From Flavobacteriaceae bacterium UBA3478 (GTDB lineage: Bacteria; Bacteroidota; Bacteroidia; Flavobacteriales; Flavobacteriaceae), in the NCBI GenBank assembly GCA_002381155.1, contig DFQX01000030.1, positions 1 to 6,128 on the forward strand: DNA of 6,128 bases. The letters run 5' to 3'. The position numbers and the translations under genes are program-made. Numbering within the stretch: position 1 is the stretch's first letter; each line of letters opens with the position of its first letter. Below the pieces are notes generated by a model. It saw nothing but the letters and a program-made list of their open reading frames with translations, had not been told where the DNA came from and did not search any database. This document shows, piece by piece, positions 1 to 4,414 of this stretch.

Positions 1-150
1 AACCTCTGACCCCGAATTCAATGCAGAACTGATGAGTAAAAATAGAAGTCCGATTATAGAAAAAAGAAGCTCAAGGTTACCTAAAACGGCGGTCTCGTTA
101 ACAGCTAAAACAGTTGAAATTAAATTACTGGATAGGGGGTCTGAGCTCAT
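1..150 (-). CDS. gldE: GldE N-terminus (gliding-associated CBS/CorC-like membrane protein), partial
   Basis: The first 50 codons of a gene that continues beyond position 1. Read on the minus strand from the ATG at 148-150, it opens with a short polar stretch. A hydrophobic segment follows (about residues 26-42, LELLFSIIGLLFLLISSAL) and runs into NSGSEV. A first membrane helix ending in SALxSGSEV is the hallmark of the DUF21 domain in CorC/HlyC-type proteins and in GldE, an inner-membrane protein linked to gliding and Sprs/Gld lipoprotein function in Bacteroidota. The start is well fixed: the ssb stop codon TAA lies in the same frame two codons upstream (TAA-ATT-ATG), so no longer start exists. 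The position directly after ssb and mutY matches the order common in flavobacteria. The CBS and transporter-associated domains lie outside the window, so a plain CorC-like hemolysin-family protein cannot be excluded. Confidence 0.8.
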   Translation of the reverse strand, partial: MSSDPLSSNLISTVLAVNETAVLGNLELLFSIIGLLFLLISSALNSGSEV

Positions 151-153
151 AAT

Positions 154-591
154 TTAGAACGGAAGATCGTCGTCTTCTGCAGGAGAAATATTAGCCGCAG
201 GAGTCGCCGACGGCTGACTAGCTGATGGTTGTCCCATAGGCGTTCCACCTTCTTTTGGAGGGCTAAGGAACGTGAAGTCGGTGACATGTACCTCAGTGCT
301 GTAGCGCATTTGTCCACTTTCATCTTGCCATTGACGGTTTTTCAATCGCCCTTCAACATAGATTTTGTCACCTTTGTTCAGGTACTTCTCACAAATTTCT
401 GCTGCCTTGTTTCGCACAACTATGTTATGCCACTCGGTATTTGAAACCTTTTCACCAGTTTGTTTATTGGTATAGGTTTCATTCGTAGCTACCGGAAATC
501 TACCGATACAATTTCCACCTTCGAAATAGTGCATTTTAACCTCATCTCCTAGATGGCCAATGAGCATAACTTTGTTGAGTGTTCCTGACAT
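154..591 (-). CDS. ssb: Single-stranded DNA-binding protein SSB
   Basis: Binds and protects single-stranded DNA during replication, repair and recombination, and recruits partner proteins through its C-terminal tip. The 145-residue protein has a complete OB fold over about residues 1-110, starting MSGTLNKVMLIGHLG and including EWHNIVVRNKAAEICEKYL and GDKIYVEGRL. A short Gly/Pro/Ser/Ala/Gln-rich linker follows (about 112-137), then the acidic tip DDDLPF, the canonical partner-binding motif. Length and layout are typical of flavobacterial SSB. The ATG at 589-591 is 13 bases after the mutY stop, with no Shine-Dalgarno-like site but a T/A-rich leader, so it is probably co-transcribed with mutY. 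gldE begins one codon after its stop in the same frame. The identification is secure. Confidence 0.97.
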   Translation of the reverse strand: MSGTLNKVMLIGHLGDEVKMHYFEGGNCIGRFPVATNETYTNKQTGEKVSNTEWHNIVVRNKAAEICEKYLNKGDKIYVEGRLKNRQWQDESGQMRYSTEVHVTDFTFLSPPKEGGTPMGQPSASQPSATPAANISPAEDDDLPF

Positions 592-604
592 AAAATTAAA
601 AGTA

Positions 605-1645
605 CTAAATTTTGAATTGTTGAAGCAATCGCTCCATTAAAGTTGAGGTCGGTAATTGATCAATTTCATCCATAGAAACCACCGGTTGGTTTAGATTTTT
701 GACCTCTACTCGATAAACTCTTACCTCGAGATGTCGATGAGAAAGCTTGTGCACTATTGGGTTTTCACTAAGCAAAGTCACCTTTGCGCTTTGCCCTACG
801 AATGACTCAATTTCATTCGTAGTTAATTCGCCCGAAGTATCAGATTCTATAAGTGGAAACTCATACAATCCCGCCCAAATACCATGGTTAGGTCGTTTTA
901 CAAACCGTGTGTTTCGATTCTGGTCAAGCAACATCAAATAATGCAGATAACGCTTGCTTACTTTTACTTTAGACAATTTGACGGGTAAATCATCGATCTT
1001 ATTAGTTGCTAATGCTAGGCATCGATCATTAAATATACAGTTCGTGCAATTCGGCTTTTTTGGGGTACACTCAGTCGCTCCAAATTCCATAATTGCCTGA
1101 TTAAAAAGATCTGGATCTTCAGGATCAATTAAAGAGTCTGCCAATTCTTGAAATAACTTTTGACCATTCGATTTGTTAATGGGCTCATCGATACCGAAAA
1201 CACGGGACAAAACCCTGTAAACATTCCCATCAACAACTGCCTTTTTTTCCTTGAAAGCAAAGGAGGCTATTGCCGCTGCTGTATAAGGCCCAATACCTTT
1301 TAACTTCAAGAGTTCATCGTAGGTTTCTGGGAAACGTCCGCGAAAATCCTCGCAGACAATTTCCGCTGTTTTTTTTAGGTTTCGAGCACGTGAATAGTAA
1401 CCTAACCCTTGCCAAAGCTTTAGAACCTCTTCCTCATTTGCCGCTGCAAGATCTTGAACTGTGGGATAAGCTGCCTGAAACTTTTCATAATAAGGAAGCC
1501 CTTGCGCCACTCGAGTCTGTTGAAGAATCACTTCGGATAGCCAGATAAAATATGGGTCACGCGTATCTCTCCAGGGAAGGGATCGTTTACTTATTAAATA
1601 CCACTTTATAAGTGGAGCTGAAAAATATCGATTATCTTCGCTCAT
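605..1645 (-). CDS. mutY: A/G-specific adenine DNA glycosylase MutY
   Basis: Removes adenine mispaired with 8-oxoguanine in base excision repair. Numbering from the ATG at 1643-1645 (346 residues), the HhH-GPD domain carries the catalytic Glu38 in SEVILQQTRV, the helix-hairpin-helix LKGIGPYTAAAI (115-126) and the catalytic Asp139 in VVDGNVYRVL. The iron-sulfur cluster loop is Cys193-x6-Cys200-x2-Cys203-x5-Cys209, matching the family spacing exactly. The C-terminal NUDIX-like domain that recognises 8-oxoG contains LSH (301-303), equivalent to the conserved FSH loop, followed by RHLEV. The frame stays open to an ATG at 1739-1741, adding 32 residues. I reject that start because it would abut the HU start codon base to base, leave no room for the divergent promoters, and add a hydrophobic/basic stretch not seen in the family. 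ssb follows 13 bases later. Confidence 0.96.
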   Translation of the reverse strand: MSEDNRYFSAPLIKWYLISKRSLPWRDTRDPYFIWLSEVILQQTRVAQGLPYYEKFQAAYPTVQDLAAANEEEVLKLWQGLGYYSRARNLKKTAEIVCEDFRGRFPETYDELLKLKGIGPYTAAAIASFAFKEKKAVVDGNVYRVLSRVFGIDEPINKSNGQKLFQELADSLIDPEDPDLFNQAIMEFGATECTPKKPNCTNCIFNDRCLALATNKIDDLPVKLSKVKVSKRYLHYLMLLDQNRNTRFVKRPNHGIWAGLYEFPLIESDTSGELTTNEIESFVGQSAKVTLLSENPIVHKLSHRHLEVRVYRVEVKNLNQPVVSMDEIDQLPTSTLMERLLQQFKI

Positions 1646-1655
1646 CTGATATAGT

Positions 1656-1717
1656 AGCCTAAAATTTAGAGGCTTAAGGCTAAAAATGCATTTAATTCGT
1701 ATATTTGCAAGCCTTAA
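1656..1717. repeat. AGGCT/AGCCT repeat cluster between mutY and HU
   Basis: Four copies of one pentamer lie within 62 bases of the divergent intergenic region: AGCCT at 1656-1660, AGGCT at 1670-1674 and again at 1677-1681, and AGCCT at 1710-1714. The last two belong to a perfect 8-bp inverted repeat, TTAAGGCT (1674-1681) and AGCCTTAA (1710-1717), whose arms enclose the HU -7 box. TGCA occurs inside each arm, at 1687-1690 and 1706-1709. The arrangement could be an operator for a dimeric regulator, but no regulator is known to me, and chance in AT-rich DNA is possible. Confidence 0.4.
1700..1707 (+). promoter_or_regulatory. -7 promoter box for HU (TATATTTG)
   Basis: TATATTTG matches the Bacteroidota primary-sigma -7 consensus TAnnTTTG exactly. 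It would place the transcription start near 1712-1715, giving a leader of about 28 bases before the HU ATG at 1742, and that leader is A-rich as expected for strongly translated genes in this phylum. The -33 element is weak: no TTG lies at the expected distance, only TTA at 1674-1676 with a 23-base spacer. Confidence 0.55.
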
Positions 1718-1741
1718 AAAATTATTAAAGATAACTAGCAT

Positions 1742-2032
1742 ATGACGAAAGCAGACATCGTAAGCAAAATCTCTGACAAATTAGGAATCGAGAAAGGAGA
1801 CGTACAAGCTACTGTAGAGTCTTTCATGGAAGAAGTGAAAGCATCCCTAGAAAGTGGAGACAATGTTTACTTAAGAGGTTTTGGTAGCTTCATTATCAAA
1901 ACAAGAGCTGAGAAAACAGGTCGTAACATTTCGAAGAACACAACCATTAAAATTCCTGCACACAATGTACCCGCATTCAAACCTGCTAAGGTTTTTGTAG
2001 AAGGCGTAAAAAACGGTGTAGAAGTAAAATAA
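1742..2032 (+). CDS. HU-family histone-like DNA-binding protein
   Basis: Small nucleoid protein that binds and bends DNA as a dimer. The 96 residues cover the whole family fold. The helical dimerisation part begins MTKADIVSKISDKLG and runs to about residue 40. The signature RGFGSFIIKTR (45-55) follows, then the beta-arm TGRNISKNTTIKIPAHNVPAFKPAKVF (59-85) and a short lysine-ending tail. The arm-tip position that is proline in E. coli HU (GRNP) is Ile63 here. The ATG at 1742 gives the standard N-terminus. There is no Shine-Dalgarno site; the A-rich leader is usual for Bacteroidota. It reads divergently from mutY and is followed 26 bases later by a tiny basic gene, with which it probably shares a transcript ending at the hairpin at 2152-2182. 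I cannot tell from sequence which HU paralogue this is. Confidence 0.95.
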   Translation: MTKADIVSKISDKLGIEKGDVQATVESFMEEVKASLESGDNVYLRGFGSFIIKTRAEKTGRNISKNTTIKIPAHNVPAFKPAKVFVEGVKNGVEVK

Positions 2033-2058
2033 GTATTAATAGATAAATCAACCGCATT

Positions 2059-2148
2059 ATGCCGAGTGGAAAGAAAAGAAAAAGACATAAGGTAGCGACT
2101 CACAAGCGTAAGAAGCGCAGAAGAGCTAATCGCCACAAGAAGAAATAA
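2059..2148 (+). CDS. 29-residue Lys/Arg-rich protein, putative small ribosomal (bS22/COX24-like) protein
   Basis: A complete small frame, ATG to TAA, starting MPSGKKRKRHKVATHKRKK and ending NRHKKK. Of its 29 residues 10 are Lys, 7 Arg and 3 His, and there is no acidic residue. I recognise MPSGKKRKRHK-type proteins as a conserved tiny family in Bacteroidota. They resemble the AURKAIP1/COX24-type basic peptides that include the actinobacterial ribosomal protein bS22, so the likely role is binding rRNA within the ribosome. That function is inferred, not shown here. The gene lies between HU, 26 bases upstream, and a hairpin terminator that begins 4 bases after its stop, which fits a two-gene HU transcript. 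Gene callers with a 30-codon cutoff would miss it. A DNA-binding role alongside HU is the main alternative. Confidence 0.8.
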   Translation: MPSGKKRKRHKVATHKRKKRRRANRHKKK

Positions 2149-2151
2149 GTA

Positions 2152-2182
2152 AGCTCGGGCTCTGTCCCGAGTTACTATTTTT
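2152..2182 (+). terminator. Intrinsic terminator after HU and the small basic gene
   Basis: CTCGGG (2154-2159) pairs with CCCGAG (2166-2171) around a 6-base loop. The stem extends by a G-T and an A-T pair (2152-2153 with 2172-2173). The run TATTTTT follows at 2177-2182. The hairpin begins 4 bases after the small gene's stop, so it closes the HU transcript and separates it from rng. Confidence 0.7.
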
Positions 2183-2258
2183 CACCCCATACGTTCATTG
2201 ACATTTTCGAATACCGCTGACAAAACACTTTGTGTTCTGCAGCACCATTATTAATTAG

Positions 2259-2282
2259 TGTACTAGTATTTCTACTGGTGCA
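2259..2282 (+). promoter_or_regulatory. Stem-loop in the leader of rng
   Basis: TGTACTAGTA (2259-2268) can pair over 10 positions with TACTGGTGCA (2273-2282), using eight Watson-Crick and two G-U pairs, closing a TTTC loop. It ends 15 bases before the GTG start of rng. Its 3' arm also contains TGGTGC (2276-2281), which is perfectly complementary to GCACCA at 2242-2247, so two mutually exclusive folds are possible. RNase E in enterobacteria controls its own message through its 5' leader; a similar role here is inference. No convincing promoter box was found between 2183 and 2297. Confidence 0.4.
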
Positions 2283-2297
2283 ATAAATATCGTAACC

Positions 2298-3845
2298 GTG
2301 AATAAAGAATTAATCATTCGAACACAGAACAACACGGTCGATTTTGCCTTATTAAAAGACGGGAAATTAGTTGAATTACACCGAGAAGAAGGAGATAGTA
2401 GCTTCTCTGTAGGAGACATATTTCTTGCGAAAGTACGCAAGCCGGTTACCGGTTTAAATGCTGCCTTTGTAAATGTGGGGTATCAAAAAGATGCCTTTTT
2501 ACACTATCATGATCTGGGGCCAAGAATTGGGTCTCTTATGAGCTTTACTAAGGGAGTATTAAGCAAAAAAATTACGGATTTCAGTTTGACAAACTATCCG
2601 CTAGAAAAAGAAATAGATAAAGACGGCAGTATCAACGATGCGATTAAAGCTAACCAATCTATCCTGGTTCAAATAGTTAAAGAACCAATATCGACTAAAG
2701 GCCCTCGAATTAGTTCAGAACTATCGTTGGCAGGTAGATATGTAGTTATGGTACCTTTCTCAGATAGAGTCTCAGTCTCACAGAAGATCGAGAGTAAAAA
2801 AGAAAAGGATCGTCTCAAGAGATTGGTGATGAGTATCAAACCTAAAGGTTTTGGTATCATTGTAAGAACAGTAGCCGAAGGTCAAAAAGTAGCTAGCTTA
2901 GATGCTGACATACAGCGCTTGATCGGAAAATGGAATACCTTATGCGCTAATGTTTCGCAAGGAAACCATCCATCTAAAGTACTCACAGAAGTTAATCGCT
3001 CTTTAAGTTTTATTAGAGACGTCTTTAACGAAAGCTTTACGGGTATTCATGCCGACGACCCTGCTATGATCGAAAGCATCAAAGATTACCTCACCGAAAT
3101 ATCACCCAAACACGAATCGATTGTTAAGCTTCATACAGGAGCCGTTCCAATTTATGAGAAGTTTGGGATTGATCGACAAATTAAAACATCATTAGGAAAG
3201 ACCGCTTCTATGTCAAAAGGGGCGTACCTAGTGATTGAGCACACCGAAGCCATGCATGTCATCGATGTTAATAGTGGCAATCGATCTAACAAAGCAAATA
3301 ATCAAGAAAACACTGCACTTGAAGTAAATCTCATTGCTGCGACAGAAGTTGCTAGACAACTACGCCTGCGCGATATGGGAGGAATTATTGTAGTCGACTT
3401 CATTGATATGGCTAAGAATGAACATCGCAAACAACTCTATGATCACCTGCGTGAAGAGATGAGTGATGATCGTGCAAAGCACAAAATTTTACCACCGACG
3501 AAGTTCGGTCTGATTCAAATCACGAGACAACGTGTAAGACCAGAGGTAAATATAAAGACCCGCGAAAAAGATCCGAATGAAAATGGAACTGTTGAAGCTC
3601 CAATCGTTTTGATTGATAAAATGAATTATGAAATCGAAAAGATTTTAAGCAAAAAGAATAACAAAGGAGGTATCTACTTAAACGTTCACCCGTTTATTGC
3701 AGCTTATCTCACCAAAGGGCTTAATTCTATTCGTTTTCGCTGGTTCTTAAAGCATAAGAAGTGGATACATATTATCCCTCGAGATGCCTATACCTACTTA
3801 CACTACCGTTTCAAAAATAAACAAGGCAAAACGATACGTTTATAG
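2298..3845 (+). CDS. rng: Ribonuclease G (RNase E/G family endoribonuclease)
   Basis: Single-strand-specific endoribonuclease for rRNA maturation and mRNA turnover. The 515 residues resemble Rng rather than RNase E in size and lack a long C-terminal scaffold. The N-terminal S1-type region (about 37-130) contains VGDIFLAKVRKPVTGLNAAF and KDAFLHYHDLGP, with an insertion at about 75-115. Next come KEPISTKGPRIS and the 5'-sensor/RNase H-like part (SLAGRYVVMVPFSDRVS). The DNase I-like catalytic part carries both metal-binding aspartates, Asp323 in VIDVNSGNRSNKA and Asp367 in GGIIVVDFIDM, matching RNase E Asp303 and Asp346. The Zn-link CPxC cysteines expected after ITRQR (about 407-430) are absent, and the protein has only one cysteine (Cys216). 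The start is GTG, giving MNKELIIR as in flavobacterial homologues. It is preceded by a leader hairpin and followed at once by a strong terminator. Confidence 0.95.
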   Translation: MNKELIIRTQNNTVDFALLKDGKLVELHREEGDSSFSVGDIFLAKVRKPVTGLNAAFVNVGYQKDAFLHYHDLGPRIGSLMSFTKGVLSKKITDFSLTNYPLEKEIDKDGSINDAIKANQSILVQIVKEPISTKGPRISSELSLAGRYVVMVPFSDRVSVSQKIESKKEKDRLKRLVMSIKPKGFGIIVRTVAEGQKVASLDADIQRLIGKWNTLCANVSQGNHPSKVLTEVNRSLSFIRDVFNESFTGIHADDPAMIESIKDYLTEISPKHESIVKLHTGAVPIYEKFGIDRQIKTSLGKTASMSKGAYLVIEHTEAMHVIDVNSGNRSNKANNQENTALEVNLIAATEVARQLRLRDMGGIIVVDFIDMAKNEHRKQLYDHLREEMSDDRAKHKILPPTKFGLIQITRQRVRPEVNIKTREKDPNENGTVEAPIVLIDKMNYEIEKILSKKNNKGGIYLNVHPFIAAYLTKGLNSIRFRWFLKHKKWIHIIPRDAYTYLHYRFKNKQGKTIRL

Positions 3846-3878
3846 AAAAAGCCCCCTCGATGAGGGGGCTTTTTTTTT
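3846..3878 (+). terminator. Strong intrinsic terminator after rng, possibly bidirectional
   Basis: GCCCCCTC (3851-3858) and GAGGGGGC (3862-3869) form a perfect 8-bp GC-rich stem with a GAT loop. It is flanked by AAAAA on the left and nine T on the right (3870-3878), which add A-T pairs or serve as the T-tract. It starts directly after the rng TAG stop. The A-run on the left would let it work on the opposite strand too. Confidence 0.93.
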
Positions 3879-3892
3879 GCAGTAAACCGGAG

Positions 3893-3900
3893 TACTTTTG
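3893..3900 (+). promoter_or_regulatory. -7 promoter box for recX (TACTTTTG)
   Basis: TACTTTTG is an exact match to TAnnTTTG, lying between the rng terminator and recX, where a promoter is needed. Transcription would begin near 3904-3908, after the first possible recX ATG (3902) and about 12-16 bases before the second (3920). The nearest upstream TTTG (3876-3879) leaves a spacer of only 13 bases, so the -33 element is poor. Confidence 0.45.
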
Positions 3901-3919
3901 AATGGTGTACTACAAGCCA

Positions 3920-4381
3920 ATGACTACATCTTACACTATAGACGAGGCGAAACAGCGCATTGAAAATTATTGTGCCTATCGAGAGCGCTGTCATAGCGAA
4001 GTAGTTTCAAAGCTTGAGTCTATGGGGATGATTCCTCAGGCCATAGAAAAAATCGTAGATGATCTTATTCAGTCCAATCACCTAAATGAACAACGTTTCG
4101 CCATTCAATTCGCTCTGGGAAAATTCAGAATCAAGCATTGGGGAAAAAGACGAATCGAAAGAGAGTTGAAGTTCAAAGGACTCAGTCCTTTCACCATAAA
4201 AAAAGCCATCCAAGCTCTAGAAAAGGAAGATTATGAAGGCTGCTTTCACTCCCTCTTTGATAAAAAATTAGATTCGTTCAGCACTTTTGAAGGTCAAAAA
4301 TTAAAAAGCAAACTCATTCGTTATTTTCAGTATCGAGGTTGGGAAAACGAACTCATATTTAATCGAATAGAGCAGCTTTAG
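3920..4381 (+). CDS. recX: Regulatory protein RecX
   Basis: RecX binds RecA filaments and modulates recombination and the SOS response. From the ATG at 3920 the protein has 153 residues made of the usual three-helix repeats. The N-terminal part reads YTIDEAKQRIENYCAYRERCHSEVVSKLESMGM, followed by NHLNEQRFAIQFALGKFRIKHWGKRRIERELKFKGL, the RecX signature. The C-terminal repeat ends YFQYRGWENELIFNRIEQL. The Cys-Ala-Tyr...Arg-Cys-His pattern near the N-terminus is usual for Bacteroidota RecX. The frame also opens at ATG 3902, six codons earlier. I prefer 3920 because the -7 box at 3893-3900 would start transcription after 3902, and because family members begin close to the YTxDEA segment. It is separated from rng by a terminator and followed 33 bases later by a membrane protein gene. 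recA is not in the window. Confidence 0.9.
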   Translation: MTTSYTIDEAKQRIENYCAYRERCHSEVVSKLESMGMIPQAIEKIVDDLIQSNHLNEQRFAIQFALGKFRIKHWGKRRIERELKFKGLSPFTIKKAIQALEKEDYEGCFHSLFDKKLDSFSTFEGQKLKSKLIRYFQYRGWENELIFNRIEQL

Positions 4382-4414
4382 GCCCGATTCATTCGAAGGT
4401 AGTATCTTTTCATC

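Noticed and set aside
229..444. Open frame on the plus strand opposite ssb
   Set aside because: It is the mirror of a well-conserved gene, has no family resemblance and no promoter; the ssb frame explains the sequence.
1270..1548. Open frame on the plus strand opposite mutY
   Set aside because: It overlaps the conserved HhH-GPD coding region and encodes nothing recognisable.
1867..2136. Minus-strand open frame spanning the end of HU and the small basic gene
   Set aside because: It is antisense to two supported genes, and its protein has no recognisable feature.
2224..2236. AACAC-TTT-GTGTT small hairpin upstream of rng
   Set aside because: A 5-bp AT-containing stem with a 3-base loop is weak and expected by chance; not listed as a site.
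3663..3671. AAAGGAGGT, a perfect Shine-Dalgarno-like string, inside rng
   Set aside because: No start codon follows at a usable distance, it sits in conserved coding sequence (NNKGGIYLN), and Bacteroidota ribosomes largely do not use this site.
3803..3994. Minus-strand open frame across the rng terminator
   Set aside because: It runs through a strong terminator hairpin and into rng and recX; its composition reflects the GC stem rather than a protein.
4403..4410. TATCTTTT before the membrane protein gene as a -7 promoter box
   Set aside because: It misses the final G, and transcription would start at or after the ATG at 4415; co-transcription with recX is simpler.
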